A stretch of DNA of 64,000 nucleotides from Symbiodinium natans (taxonomy: Eukaryota; Sar; Dinophyceae; Suessiales; Symbiodiniaceae). The DNA is taken from the NCBI GenBank assembly GCA_905221605.1, contig CAJNDS010000142.1, forward strand, positions 59,700 through 123,699, in the 5' to 3' direction. Positions 29,873 to 39,654 of this stretch are shown one piece after another (positions within the stretch are counted from its first letter, which is position 1; each line of letters begins with the position of its first letter). Under the pieces are notes generated by a model, which searched no databases, was not told the origin of the DNA, and was given only the letters and a program-made list of their open reading frames with translations. A program made the translations under genes and the position numbers.

Positions 29873-30608
29873 GTTTAGGGTTCAGGGGTTTAGGGGTTTA
29901 GGGGTTTAGGGGTTTAGGGGTTTAGGGGTTCAGGGTTTAGGGTTTAGGGTTCAGGGTTTAGGGTTTGGGGTTTAGGGTTTAGGGTTTAGAGTTCAGGATG
30001 CTTTGGGGTTTAGGGGCTTAGGGTTTAGGGTTTGGGGGTTAGGGTTCAGGGCACAGGGAGGGCCGCCATGAATTTCTTCAGTAGGTTCTTGTCAGATGAT
30101 GCACAGCCTAAATCAGCCTAAGTTACAGCAAGTATAACCTAACTAAAGGCCCCCTCTCAGACTACTTCGAGCGCGGGACATCTCCTGGGAATTCCTGGAG
30201 CCCTGAACCGCAAAATGGCTCTTAAACCTTGGAACCCTGAACCTGAAAACTCTGAGAACTGAAGCTGTGAACTAGGCTCTCAAGAAACCACAGCTACAAG
30301 GTAGTTGCAGCTTGATTTCTTAAGTGAAGCCCCAGTAAACGCCCTAAAACCTAAGCACCAAGCCCTAAACCCATAAACCCCCAAACCCCCCAACCCCTTA
30401 AATCCCTCCCCAAACCCCCAAAACCCCAAAACCATCCAAAACCCCCAAACCCCCAACCCCCCAAACCCCAAAACCCCAAAACCCCGGCCCGAAACCCCGA
30501 AACCCCGAAACCCCGAAACCCCCAAACCCTAAACCCTAAACCCTAAACCCGAAACCCTAAACCCTAACCCCCCCTCATATAAGAAATTTGCTGGCCTTGA
30601 GATTCACC

Positions 30609-30674
30609 TCAGGGCTCCTCCCAGCAGCCAAAGATCTTGTTCCACACCTTCAGCTGGCCCTTCTTCGGGCCATC
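30609..30674 (-). CDS. Terminal exon (TGA) of a minus-strand gene
   Basis: TTGGGGTCAG|G leads into exactly 22 codons, DGPKKGQLKVWNKIFGCWEE then P and TGA. Aromatic and charged spacing is protein-like, and the acceptor is the AG|G type. Telomere-type repeat (TTTAGGG on the plus strand) starts about 40 bp upstream. It plausibly ends the minus-strand gene whose exons run rightward from here, although a direct phase match to the next exon was not established. Confidence 0.5.
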   Translation of the reverse strand, partial: DGPKKGQLKVWNKIFGCWEEP

Positions 30675-30709
30675 CTGACCCCAAGGACTCCCCAAGGGGG
30701 GGTGTGAGT

Positions 30710-30880
30710 CGTGTAGGGTTTAGGGTTTAGGGTTTAGGGTTTAGGGTTTAGGGTTTAGGGTTTAGGGTTTAGGGTTTAGGGTTTAGGGTTTAGGGTTTAG
30801 GGTTTAAGGGTTTCAGGGTTTGAGGTTTAGGGTTTTGGGTTTAGGGGTTAGGGGTTCAGGGTTTAGGGCCTAGGGTCTTA
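30710..30880. repeat. TTTAGGG array
   Basis: A near-perfect run of TTTAGGG (30713-30800), then degenerate copies. It lies on the upstream (minus sense) side of the exon at 30609-30674. Confidence 0.9.
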
Positions 30881-31737
30881 AACACATAAACCCCTCTGTA
30901 GGCTTTAGGGTGAGCTTAGGGGCTACCGCAAATACGAGAAACGCCCTATACTGCCGAACCCTAGTACCGGGTTTAGGGTTTCGGGTGTGGGGTTTAGGGC
31001 TTCTGACACGGGCAAGGTGTGAGTTTCTCTGCCTGCCATCGTTGGTCACCAATGCCAAGCCAAAAGGGAGCGAGCTTGCGGGCTCCCCTTATCGATCTCC
31101 TTCTCCTCCGTCTTCATCACCCCAAACCCTAAACCCTAAACCCTAAACCCTAAACCCTACACCCTAGACCCTAAACCCTAAACCCTAATCTGAGACATGT
31201 GTGGAATCGAGGGAGCTCCTAGACCTGCGCCTTCTTAAACAAACAAATCTTGGCTTTGAGGCAGCCAAGACCAAACCGGAAGCATACCCCGAGTGCCCAG
31301 CGATCAGGTATAGCGGAACATGCCAAAATTCAGCAAAAGACCGCAGTGTAATTTAAGGCAGCGGTTTAGGGTTTAGGGTTTAAGGGGTGTTGCGTGGTCT
31401 TGGGCATGGGACAGTGGGGCGGCGGGGGGAGGGGGGGAGGGGGAGGGAGAGGGGGGGGGGGGGCGGGGGCCAAGCGAGTGAGGCGTCGGCGATGGGCAGT
31501 CGGGAAAATATGGGGCGCTTGGGGTTTCCAAAGCTGAGAATCTCTAGAACCGCTCACTTTCCGGAGTTTCATCCCAAACCCAACCCTGAAGCTTGCATGA
31601 ACGGAAGATAAGGAAGTCGGTATGTAGGTAAGCAGGTAGAAGGGTGCCTCGTCAGCCTTAAGGGTATGAGGGTCCCTCAAACCCTAAACCCTAACCCTAA
31701 ACCCTAAACCCTAAACCCTAAACCCTAAACCCTAAAC

Positions 31738-31791
31738 AGCAGCCCACTCCTTGACCTTCGGCACTCGCCCCTTCGGCTGCGGATGGCCAAC
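31738..31791 (-). CDS. Candidate exon, GHPxxKxRxPKxK basic module
   Basis: The minus strand reads VGHPQPKGRVPKVKEWAA from GAAG|G to GCT|GTTTAGGG, with an earlier possible donor AAG|GTCAAG. It aligns with AGHPRRKSRTPKAKAQVW at 37491-37550, so the two are duplicated exons of one basic, probably nucleic-acid- or tubulin-type-binding tail; function is not inferable. Flanked by CCCTAAA on the left and TTTAGGG on the right. Confidence 0.5.
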
Positions 31792-31811
31792 CTTCACTTG
31801 TGGAAGGCATG

Positions 31812-31917
31812 GGGTTTAGGGTTTAGGGTTTAGGGTTTAGGGTTTAGGGTTTAGGGTTTAGGGTTTAGGGTTTAGGGTTTAGGGTTTAGGGTTTAGGGTT
31901 TAGGGTTTAGGGTTTGG
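31812..31917. repeat. TTTAGGG array, about 15 near-perfect copies
   Basis: An uninterrupted heptamer array next to an exon-like island and directly abutting the inverted-repeat element at 31928. Confidence 0.9.
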
Positions 31918-31927
31918 GGACATTACC

Positions 31928-32032
31928 CTAAGGGTCCATGTACCTGAATAGAGACGACTTGGGCCTTAAAGTACCTCCTATTTAGGGACTTTAGGGCCCA
32001 AGTCCATAATAATAAGGTACATGGACCCTTAG
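31928..32032. mobile_element. Inverted-repeat element (family CTAAGGGTCCATGTACC), copy 1
   Basis: CTAAGGGTCCATGTACC at the left is matched by GGTACATGGACCCTTAG at the right. A second nested inverted repeat, ACTTGGGCCTTAAAGT against ACTTTAGGGCCCAAGT, lies inside, so the 105-bp element folds on itself. TA flanks both ends if the terminal repeat starts at AGGGTCC. Related copies lie at 35668-35755, 38028-38128 and 62466-62563. Confidence 0.7.
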
Positions 32033-32577
32033 AATAAGAATAGTCCAACATACACCAAACCCATACCCCTGAACCTATACAGATAGGAATTAGGAGGGAT
32101 TGTAACCAAACCAGTTAAGTTCTTTCAGTATGCCCAAAGAGTATGTTGAAGATGTTTTAGACCTACCAGATTACCCCAAGGCTTCATGTAGCTCTTTTGT
32201 ATATACTTGGGCCCCAAACAAAGGTTTAAGGTTTAGGGTTTAAGGTTTAGGGTTTACTTAAGGCCCAAATACTCCCGATTTAGGTACATGGGCCCCGGCC
32301 AGGGTAGGTACATGGTCCCTTTTTTGCGGGCCCTAAAGAGGCGACCCCTTACATACCCCTTACATACCCTATGCAACCCAAGGGCCCATACATCAGAACC
32401 CTTTAAAACAGATAAGGACCATGATAGGCGCCCATGTAACTACCCTCAACAAGTTCTGAGCAACCCTATGTACACTTCATCCTGTAGCAGCAATGACCAG
32501 CCCTGCTTAAATCAAGTAGGGTTTAGGGTTTAGGGTTTAGAGTTTAGGGTTTAGGATTTAGGGTTTAGGGTTTGTAC

Positions 32578-32699
32578 CTCTATGGCACCCTATGGCCGAC
32601 TTGTTTTGCCTACAGTCTGTGGAAACGGTCTCAGCAACAATGCTCTCGTCGCAATGGCCGCGCAATTCGACAAATGCCCGAACAGCTTGCAACGTGGGC
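32578..32699 (-). CDS. Candidate exon, acidic-helical, unknown protein
   Basis: The minus strand reads TLQAVRAFVELRGHCDESIV and on to AETVSTDCRQNKSAIGCH, from TATACCAG|G to CATAGAG|GTACAA. At 122 bp with clean sites at both ends it is one of the more protein-like islands. The plus-strand frame across it is its shadow. Confidence 0.5.
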
Positions 32700-32999
32700 C
32701 TGGTATAAGAATTGAATACGAATACATGTATATATATATATACATATATACAAATTTGTTTTGTATGTATGCAGGTATGAATTACATGTTTGTTTATTGA
32801 CATGTGTGTGGATCACAGCAACAAAGCAAACTCGCCTCCAACGACTGTCTCCCAAACCCTGAACAGACCCTGCAATCTTGTGTCAGGAAAACAAGGCTCC
32901 AAAAAGGTTGAGGAACCTATTGGCGTCGATCTCTGGTAACATGGGGTTCAGGGTTTATGCAGCGTCCCACCCTAAACCCTAAACCCTAAACCCTAAACC

Positions 33000-33300
33000 C
33001 TAAACCCTAACCCCTGAACCCTAAACCCTAAACCCTAAACCCTAAACCCTAAACCCTAAACCCTAAACCCTGCGCTCGCCTCGAGAGCACCTCCAGGGGC
33101 GGGCGAGCGGATGTTGCCGCCGAAGCCGAGGCCGGGCGACCTCGCCGGGGTCTTTGGAGCCTGCCGAAGCTGTGCTGGGGTTTAGGGTTTAGGGTTTAGG
33201 GTTTAGGGTGTAGGGTTTAGGGTTTAGGGTTTAGGGTTTAGGGTCTAGGGTTTAGGGTTTAGGGTTTAGGGTTTAGGGTTTAGGGTTCAAGAGCTCCTTG
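33000..33300. repeat. Inverted telomere-like arms around a G+C-rich island
   Basis: CCCTAAA copies run up to about 33068 and TTTAGGG copies from about 33179, with a 110-bp unique island between. This is the clearest example of the CCCTAAA-island-TTTAGGG pattern. Confidence 0.85.
33091..33160 (-). CDS. Candidate exon, Pro/Ala/Gly-rich
   Basis: From CGGCAG|G to CTGGAG|GTGCTC the minus strand reads APKTPARSPGLGFGGNIRSP followed by APG. Other frames are also open because the DNA is very G+C-rich, so the reading is tentative. PKTPAR recalls PATPARR in the exon at 44939-45048. Confidence 0.35.
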
Positions 33301-33444
33301 TCGAGCAGTTTCTCGTTCAGGCTCGTCGTTTATAACATTGAGAGATACAAAGTTTCTTCTTATTAGGATGGCTCAACAACAAAACTCATAGGGTTCGCAA
33401 GGGTTTAAGGTCTCAAGGGTTTAGGGTCTCAAGAGTTTAGGGGC

Positions 33445-33685
33445 TCAAGGCCGGGCCTGTGCCCACGAATTTCTGGGCATATGCCCACGAATTTCTGGGC
33501 CTATGCCTACGAATTTTTTTGGCCTGTGCCCACGAATTTCTGGGCCTATGCCCACGAATTCTTGGGCCTTTGCCCCGTGGGCAAGGCCCAAGAAGTTCGT
33601 GGGCATAGGCTCAGAAATTCGTGGGCTCCCACGAAATAACGGGGCCTATGCCCACGAAGAACGGGCCTATGCCCACGAATGCCAT
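33445..33685. repeat. Tandem and inverted repeats of CCCACGAATTTCTGGGC
   Basis: CCTATGCCCACGAATTTCTGGG recurs about every 27 bp on the plus strand from 33460 to 33570. Inverted copies (AAGAAGTTCGTGGGCATAGG and similar) follow at 33590-33630, then direct copies again. Confidence 0.75.
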
Positions 33686-34499
33686 TAAGGTTTCTAATTC
33701 TATGGTAGGAGAGGTTTAGGGTTTAGGGTTTAGGGTTTCGGGCTCCAATGTAGTTCCTGTTTGGGTTAGTGATAGGGGATTCAAATAGGGTTTCGGGTTT
33801 AGGGTTTAGGGTCTAGGGTTTAGGGTAAAGTGAAGCCGACAATTGGTGGTCATGTACCTTATACTACTTCTATAAGCCCCGTGAAGGTATGGGGGCCATA
33901 AACCCTTCCGGGGTTCACCCCGACCCCCAAGGAAAGGCTCGTAGCATACTGGTCGCAGTCGACCATGGGCAGCACAATCTCTTGCGTTGGGGTTCAGGAC
34001 AGGGTTTAGGGGTTCGGGGTTGAGGCCTTGGGGTTTAGGGTTTAGGATTTAGGGTTTAAGGGGTTATAGGGCTCATGATGAGGGCATTCAGGACTGGGAG
34101 GGTTTATAGGGTTTGGGGCTCATGGTTGCCATGGTTTAGGGTCTGACCCGAAGGACGGAATGAAAGCTTCGTAGGGCTATGAATAACTTCTGTTGGCTGA
34201 CTTCTGAACCTCTCCTGAAAGTTTAACTTTTAGGCCCCTTATTGTAGTTTCTACAAAACCCCCAAAATTTAGTGGCCTAAGAGCCAGCCAGAAGAAAGCC
34301 AAGTTAAAAATAATGGCGTATAGGACCCGGTCCTATAGAATGAGCTTAACTTCAGGCACAAGTGAAGTCCGACCCTGCTCTACTGCCTTGACTCTGAACT
34401 GCAAGCATTGAGAAGAGAATCAGGGGTACCCTCTTGGGGGGTTCCTATAGTAAGGATTATACTATTTTGGGTAATATTAAGGGTACCCTCTTGGGGGAA

Positions 34500-34592
34500 A
34501 TGCCCATTTGATCCCTTTTGGGTGTGGAGCCTGGCTCGTGGCTTTTTTGCCTGGGCCCCTCTCTTGAACATGCCAGCTGCGGGACTACGAAA
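34500..34592 (-). CDS. Candidate basic exon fragment
   Basis: The minus strand reads SPAAGMFKRGAQAKKPRARL and HTQKGSNG, adjoining the inverted-repeat element at 34604-34714, whose end supplies a GTCCCCAAG|G acceptor. Composition is like the basic modules upstream. The reading phase to the exon at 34778 was not resolved. Confidence 0.3.
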
Positions 34593-34603
34593 AACAGTAC
34601 ATT

Positions 34604-34714
34604 CCTTGGGGACCAAGTGAACCCTAAAAGGGTTTATGGTTCATATACCCTGATAGAAATCATAGTAGTATAGGGTGTGTGATCCTAATTTTGGGGTTCA
34701 AGTCGTCCCCAAGG
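34604..34714. mobile_element. Inverted-repeat, introner-like element (copy 2, 111 bp)
   Basis: CCTTGGGGACCAAGTGAACC opposes GGGGTTCAAGTCGTCCCCAA plus GG. It is the shortest copy of the family and lacks the internal tandem repeats of copy 3. On the minus strand one end gives GTCCCCAAG|G, a usable acceptor. Confidence 0.65.
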
Positions 34715-34777
34715 GTCTCAGACGGTTCGCCGTCAAGGTGTCATAATCTCATCATCTTCTCCCTGGCAGGGGTGAAC

Positions 34778-35002
34778 CTCCAAAAGCACTGAAGCGACCC
34801 CTGAACTCGTCGTCCCGTAAGAGTGAGCGCCGCCTATGCTGTGCCTCGTGCTCACGCCTGGCTTCGCACTGACGCTGTTCGTCGCGCTCCCGCCAAGCGC
34901 GGCGCTCGCACTGCGCGCTGCGCTCACGCCAAGCCTCGTGTGCAAGCTGCAAACGCTCTCGAAGACGAGCGTTCATCTCGCGCTGAACGTTCTGGTCCTC
35001 AC
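34778..35002 (-). CDS. Exon, highly charged coiled-coil-like (Glu/Arg-rich)
   Basis: The minus strand reads EDQNVQREMNARLRERLQLA, then HEAWRERSAQCERRAWRERD and EQRQCEARREHEAQHRRR: a long heptad-like charged helix. It starts at GTCCCCCAG|G with two bases that complete a codon from the exon at 35496-35580, giving a continuous frame (KESQ-G-EDQ). The 3' end is set at TTGGAG|GTTCACC. If that donor is unused the frame stops at a TGA at 34751-34749, making this terminal. Confidence 0.6.
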
Positions 35003-35495
35003 CTGGGGGACCAAATATGAACCCTAAAAGGGTTCATGGTTCATATACCCTAGTATAGGAATCATAGTAGTATAGGCTTTATGATCCTAATTTTGGTATG
35101 GTTCATATACCCTAGTATAGGAATCATAGTAGTATAGGGTGTATGACCCCAATTTTGGTATGGTTCATATACCCCAATATAGGAATCAGAGTAGTATAGG
35201 GTGTATGACCCAAATTTTGGTATGGTTCATATACCCTAGTACAGGAATCATAGTAGTCTAGGGTGTTGATCCAATTTTGGTATGGTTCATATACCCTAGT
35301 ATAGGAATCATAGTAGCATAGGGTGTATGATCCCAATTTTGGTATGGTTCATATACGCTAAAAAAGGCATCATAGTAGTCTAGGGTTTAGGGTTTAGGGT
35401 TTACGGTTTAGGGTTTACGTAGGGTTTAGGGTATAGGGTACAGGGTATGGGGTGTATGACCCCAATTTTGGGGTTCCTTTCGTCCCCCCGGGCAC
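35003..35495 (-). mobile_element. Introner-like intron with terminal inverted repeats at its splice sites
   Basis: The intron runs GTGCCCGGGGGGACGAAAGG and AACCCCAAAA to TTTTAGGGTTCATATTTGGT and CCCCCAG. The two ends are inverted copies of each other, and both coincide with the splice sites of phase-matched exons. The interior carries five to six tandem copies of a unit of about 60 bp (GGTTCATATACCCTAGTATA...GAATCATAGTAG...) at 35037-35370, plus a short TTTAGGG block. Relatives lie at 34604-34714 and 2469-2617. Confidence 0.65.
35037..35370. repeat. Tandem repeat of about 60 bp inside the introner-like intron
   Basis: ATGGTTCATATACCCTAGTA, TAGGAATCATAGTAG and GGTGTATGACCCCAATTTTGG recur about every 60 bp. 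The shorter element at 34604-34714 has one copy, so the array grew by tandem duplication inside the element. The minus open frame 35124-35336 is repeat-derived. Confidence 0.8.
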
Positions 35496-35580
35496 CTTGG
35501 CTCTCTTTTGCTGGGGCTTTGTGACCTTGTGCATGAAGCTGCGGGGTGGTCTCAGGCGACTCCTGATCCACCTTGATCTC
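35496..35580 (-). CDS. Exon, phase-linked to 34778-35002
   Basis: The minus strand reads EIKVDQESPETTPQLHAQGH then KAPAKESQ, from CTACAAG|G to AGCCAAG|GTGCCC, 28 codons plus one base. The single trailing base joins the two leading bases of the next exon. Acidic then lysine-rich, probably disordered. Confidence 0.55.
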
Positions 35581-35584
35581 CTTG

Positions 35585-35655
35585 TAGGGTTTAGGGTTTA
35601 GGGTTTAGGGTTTAGGGTTTAGGGTTTAGGGTTTAGGGTTTAGGGTTTAGGGTTT
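35585..35655. repeat. TTTAGGG array
   Basis: About ten perfect copies directly upstream (minus sense) of the exon at 35496-35580, giving the intron's 3' end a CCCTAAA pyrimidine-containing tract. Confidence 0.9.
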
Positions 35656-35667
35656 GGGGACATTACC

Positions 35668-35755
35668 CAAAGGGTCCATGTACCTAAATAGGGAATACTT
35701 GGGCCTTAAAGTACCCCCTATTTAGGGACTTGAAAAAAGGTACATGGACCCTTAG
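35668..35755. mobile_element. Inverted-repeat element (family CTAAGGGTCCATGTACC), copy 2
   Basis: AAAGGGTCCATGTACC, AATACTTGGGCCTTAAAGTA and GGTACATGGACCCTTAG are conserved. The internal right arm is partly deleted compared with copy 1. As in copy 1, a TTTAGGG array ending TTTGGGGACATTACCC precedes it. Confidence 0.65.
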
Positions 35756-35871
35756 GGCCAGGCCAGTAACCATATTGTAAAAAGGGCACCCTTCTTTTTG
35801 GTTGGTTACGTTAAAAAAAGGGAAACCCATAGTCAAAAAAACAAAGTAAAGGGTACCAACTGGGCTGCCAA

Positions 35872-36165
35872 GTCTCACACTCTCCACGACCCTTCTTCTG
35901 CTTCTTCCCCTCACTCTCCGGAGCTTCTGGCTCAGTCGGGTCGCGCACCTCGCGTGGGAGAGCTCTTTTCCTCTTCTGCTTGTCGAGCTTCGGCGGATCA
36001 GGAGCCCTCTCAGAGGGTCGTCGCAAGCGGCGGCCGAAAGCCAAAGAAGGCTGATCTTCGAGCTTCGGTGGATCGGGAGCTCTCGCAGAGGGTCGCCGCA
36101 AGTAGCGGCCGAACACAAAAACCCATGGGCAGTTTCCAGCAAAGTTCGCGGTCTCAGTCACAAGC
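35872..36165 (-). CDS. Candidate long exon with internal repeat RRPSxRAPDPPKL
   Basis: The minus strand carries GRYLRRPSARAPDPPKL and GRRLRRPSERAPDPPKL in tandem, then a lysine/glutamate-rich tail (DKQKRKRALPREVRDPTEPE, then APESEGKKQKKGRG). Codon use and amino-acid-level repeat conservation support coding. Neither splice border is certain. It would lie just upstream of the 35496-35580 exon in the same gene. Confidence 0.5.
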
Positions 36166-36703
36166 ATCGCACAGGGCCAGGCAAAGAATCTTCAGTGACG
36201 TTGGGGTATGAAGTTACCCACATGCGAGCCTGCCTACACATTCCGGAGTATTCCCGATTCATGCATCACTGAGGCTGGTGAACTTGAAGTCTTCATTAGC
36301 AGCAATCATTCGCATACTCAGATGTTCATACATGGAGGGGGGGGGGGTTTCCGAAAATAGGGGTACCCTATTGGGGTCCTTATTATACGGGAATCCTACT
36401 ATTTGGGAGTCCAAAAAACCGTGAAACCCGAAACCCTAAACCCTAAACCCCCTATCTTCGGGATGTCTACAGGTACATGTATGACCCTGCGCCCTCGAAC
36501 CCACAGCAGCAGCGACCCGGAGTTCATTCGTGAGGACTCCAATGGCTTGGACAGGGTTTGGGCTTAGGGTTTAGGGTTTTCAGGGTTTAGGGTTAGGGTT
36601 TAGGGTGTGGGGTTTAGGGATTAGGGTTTAGGGTTCAGGGTTTGGGGTTTGGGGTTTGGGGTTTTGGGTTTGGGGTCTGGGGTTTGGGCTTTGGGGTTTA
36701 GGG

Positions 36704-36799
36704 TTGGGATGTTCCCTCTTATACAAAAAGTCCTTAATAACCCCCCCCCCTACTATAATTCCCTAGTAAGGACTGTGAGTGCAAAAAGGGGAACATCCC
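36704..36799. mobile_element. Short inverted-repeat element (family GGGA(C/T)GTTCCC), copy 2
   Basis: TTGGGATGTTCCCTCTTATA and AAGTCCTTA oppose AAGGACTGTGAGTGCAAAAA and GGGGAACATCCC. The interior has a poly-C run. It shares termini and the AGTCCT/AGGACT inner arms with 22116-22197. Confidence 0.6.
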
Positions 36800-37490
36800 G
36801 AAAGATAGCCGAGACTCTACGAGACTCGAGAGATTGCTGTTACCCTTCCGTAAAGCAACAACTGCTCCACGGAACGAAAATTGTGAAGGTGTAGGGCTTA
36901 GGGTTTAGGATTTAGGGTTTAGGTGCTTGCCCGGCTGGTAGGGCTTGTACCGATGCCCCACACCCCTTATATACCTGTAAACCCAAGGGCCCATACGTCA
37001 GAACACATTGAAGGAGGGTGAGGGCCCAAAGAACAGGGCCCATAGACTACCCTTAGACAGCAAGACACGCCCTAACCCTAAACCCTGAACCCTGAACCCT
37101 GAACCCTAAACCCTAAACCCTAAGCCACTGCCGCTAGCTGCCCGGGCAGAGTTTTCGCGGCATCGAATCCTGAACCTTAAAGACTATCAACCCTGAATGA
37201 ACCCTAGACCCTAAACCTTGAACCCTATAAACCCTAAACTCTATAAACCCTAAACCCTAAACCCTCAACCTTAAGCCCATCAACCCTATAAACCCTCAAA
37301 CCCTTACAACCCCTATAAACCCCATCAGCCCTATAAGCCCTTTGAACCCTACAAGCCCTATAAACCTCTACAAACTCTATTTCAAACTTAAAACAAAAAC
37401 CCTAAACCCCATACAACCCCTAACCCGTTTGATCAAAAAACAGTGAAAAATAATGAACAAATAAACCCAAAAAACACCTTAATCATAAAC

Positions 37491-37550
37491 ATTGAGCCAC
37501 ACTTGCGCCTTGGCCTTGGGTGTCCGCGACTTGCGTCGGGGATGGCCGGC
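37491..37550 (-). CDS. Candidate exon, GHPxxKxRxPKxK module, second copy
   Basis: CCGGGACAG|G leads to AGHPRRKSRTPKAKAQVWLN. Possible donors are AAG|GCCAAG, CAA|GTGTGG or AAT|GTTTAT. It aligns with 31738-31791, and RRxxxTPK also matches 38932-38979. Confidence 0.5.
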
Positions 37551-37731
37551 CTGTCCCGGAGGTTTGTTAGGGTCTAGGGTTTAGGGTTTAGGGTTTAGGG
37601 TTTAGGGTTCAGGGCTAAGGGCTTGGGGTTTAGGGTTTAGGGTTCAGGGTTTAGGGCTTGGGGTTTAGGGTTTAGGGTTTAGGGCTAGGGCTTTAGGCTT
37701 TTGGGGGCCTTAGGCTTGCCTTCTCTGGCAC

Positions 37732-37775
37732 CTTCTCGTCCATGTCCACGTCGGCGTCTGCGTCGGCATCCATTC
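37732..37775 (-). CDS. Candidate acidic exon (Asp-Ala repeats)
   Basis: CCGAG|G leads to MDADADADVDMDEK, ending GAGAAG|GTGCCA or continuing VPEKA to a GC donor. The related DADMDD string lies at 39797-39860, supporting the same strand for both. Confidence 0.4.
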
Positions 37776-38027
37776 CTCGGACTCCGTGGCTCCGGTGACC
37801 CCCCGCGTACTCTCAAAGAAAGTAACAGAACCAGACAAAAACACAGAGGGTTTAGGGTTTAGGGTTTAGGGTTTAGGGTTCAGAGTTTAGGAAGGTTTAG
37901 GGTTTAGGATCTAGGGTAACCCCACCCACACACACACGCAGAGACGGAGAGGGAAACAGAGACAAAGCACAGCTGCACTCACCCCAATATCTTTAGACGC
38001 TCTGCTTGATTGTGACAGATCGAAAAC

Positions 38028-38128
38028 CCTAAGGGTCCATGTTGTTATGTACTTGGGCACTAAAGTCCCTAAATAGGAGACACTTTAAGGCCCACGAATT
38101 GCCTGCTTAGGTACATGGACCCCTAGGG
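38028..38128. mobile_element. Inverted-repeat element (family CTAAGGGTCCATGTACC), copy 3
   Basis: CCCTAAGGGTCCATG at the left and GGTACATGGACCCCTAGGG at the right. The interior (ACTTGGGCACTAAAGTCCCT...ACTTTAAGGCCCA) is rearranged relative to copies 1 and 4. Confidence 0.55.
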
Positions 38129-38819
38129 AAACCGTCCAAAAAAGAGCCGAAGCCCTAAACCCAAGCCCTAAACCCTACACCCTACACCCTACACCCTACA
38201 CCCTACACCCCAAACCCTAAACCCTAAACCCCAAACCCTGCAATACCTTTTCTCGGGAAGCTTCCTCGGGGTGGCGAGAGTCCCGCATCGAAGAGATCTG
38301 CCTGACCAAAGGAATTCGGACGCAGGCGGAAGTGGGGGGGGGGGGGGGGGGGGTGTTAGGGTTTAGGGATTGGGGTTTAGGGTTTAGGGTTTAGGGTTTA
38401 GGGTTTAGGGTTTAGGGTTTAGGGTTCAGAGCTAGAACCTTGCTGACTCCTTTCAAGCCCTTCTAGCTTAAGTAGCAGACCGCGAACAGGGTCCGGGGTT
38501 TAGGGACCCAGGGCCCCAACCAAGGCCCTGAATCCTAAATCCTAAACCCTAAATTAACCCTAAACCCTACACCCTAAACCCTACCGCAATAAGCTCGAGC
38601 TAAGACTTAGGAAGTCCGAAACGGACTTCGCTGAACTCACCCGAAACACTTACCCCTGAAAGTTCCCAGATAGTGCGTGTTCCTGACGTAAAGGATTCTG
38701 GAACAAAAACCTGATAAGGGTGCCAAAGGAAGGGGGGGGGGGGGGGTGGGAAACCCACCCACCTGACATTGGCCTAGACTAGATCCGACCGACAAACAGA
38801 GAGCAAAAGGACTGGACGC

Positions 38820-38903
38820 CCTAAACCCTAAACCCTAAACCCTAAACCCTAAACCCTAAACCCTAAACCCTAAACCCTAAACCCTAAACCCTAAACCCTA
38901 AAG
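38820..38903. repeat. CCCTAAA array, about 12 perfect copies
   Basis: A perfect heptamer array on the plus strand directly left of the island holding the exon 38932-38979. Confidence 0.9.
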
Positions 38904-38931
38904 CCCTCAACCATGGGCCCCGTGCGCGGGC

Positions 38932-38979
38932 CTTGGGTGTAAGGCCCCTGCGCTGCAACCGCGCCGCCAGCGGCATGGC
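38932..38979 (-). CDS. Candidate basic exon, third copy of RRxxxTPK
   Basis: GATGTCAG|G gives AMPLAARLQRRGLTPK, then a GC donor CCCAAG|GCCCGC, exactly 16 codons in phase 0. If read through, ARARGPWLRA follows, resembling AKAQVWLN of 37491-37550. Confidence 0.45.
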
Positions 38980-39359
38980 CTGACATCGGGCAGGAGGCCG
39001 GGGTTCACGGGGTTGTTAGGGTCTTTTCCAGGGTTCTGAGGTTTTGTAGGGTTTCTAGTTGTAGGGTTTTGTAGGGTTCGTAGGGCGTATGGGGCTTATT
39101 AGGATTTTTTTGGGGCTTCAGGGTTTGGTTTAGGGGTTTAAGGGTTCCTAGGGCTTCTAGGGCTTATAAAAGGTATTGTGGTTTTTAGGGCTTGAGGTTT
39201 TTAAGGTTAAGGGATTGGGGTTGTTAGGGTTCGCAGGGCTTGTAGGGTTTTCAGGGTTTATTGAGTTTGTAGGTCTAGAGGGAGGGCTGCAGGGTGGTTA
39301 GGGACTGGGGCACAAACCAGTTCATATCTGAATATTTATGTACATGTGCATATACATGT

Positions 39360-39395
39360 ACATATATACATATATATATATATATACATACACAC
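39360..39395. repeat. TA/TACA microsatellite
   Basis: Short TACATA and (TA)n stretch; the overlapping open frame 39294-39536 is not considered a gene. Confidence 0.8.
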
Positions 39396-39654
39396 ATGTA
39401 TATTACGGTACTTCCCGAAATAGGGGTACCCTTACATATTATGCCCCAAAATACTATAGGATTGGGTACTGCATCGAGATTGGGACTGCCCTTTAGGGTT
39501 TTGGAGGTTTTGGGGGGTTGCTTCGGGATTTGCTGATGGATGTGGGTTTAGGGCTTAGGGTTTAGGCATTTCACAAAGAGGGTTTGGGGGTTGCTTGGTG
39601 AGAAGTGGCAGTATGATCAGGGTTACGGGTTTTAGGGTCTAGGGTTCAGGGTAC

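Noticed and set aside
30200-30220. CAAAATGGCTC resembling part of the dinoflagellate spliced leader
   Set aside because: Only a short partial match in the wrong context (missing CCGTAGCC and CAAG); no spliced-leader gene arrangement.
35124-35336. Minus open frame with YDSCTRVYEPYQN repeats
   Set aside because: Lies inside the 60-bp tandem array of the introner-like intron; period and sequence are fully explained by that repeat.
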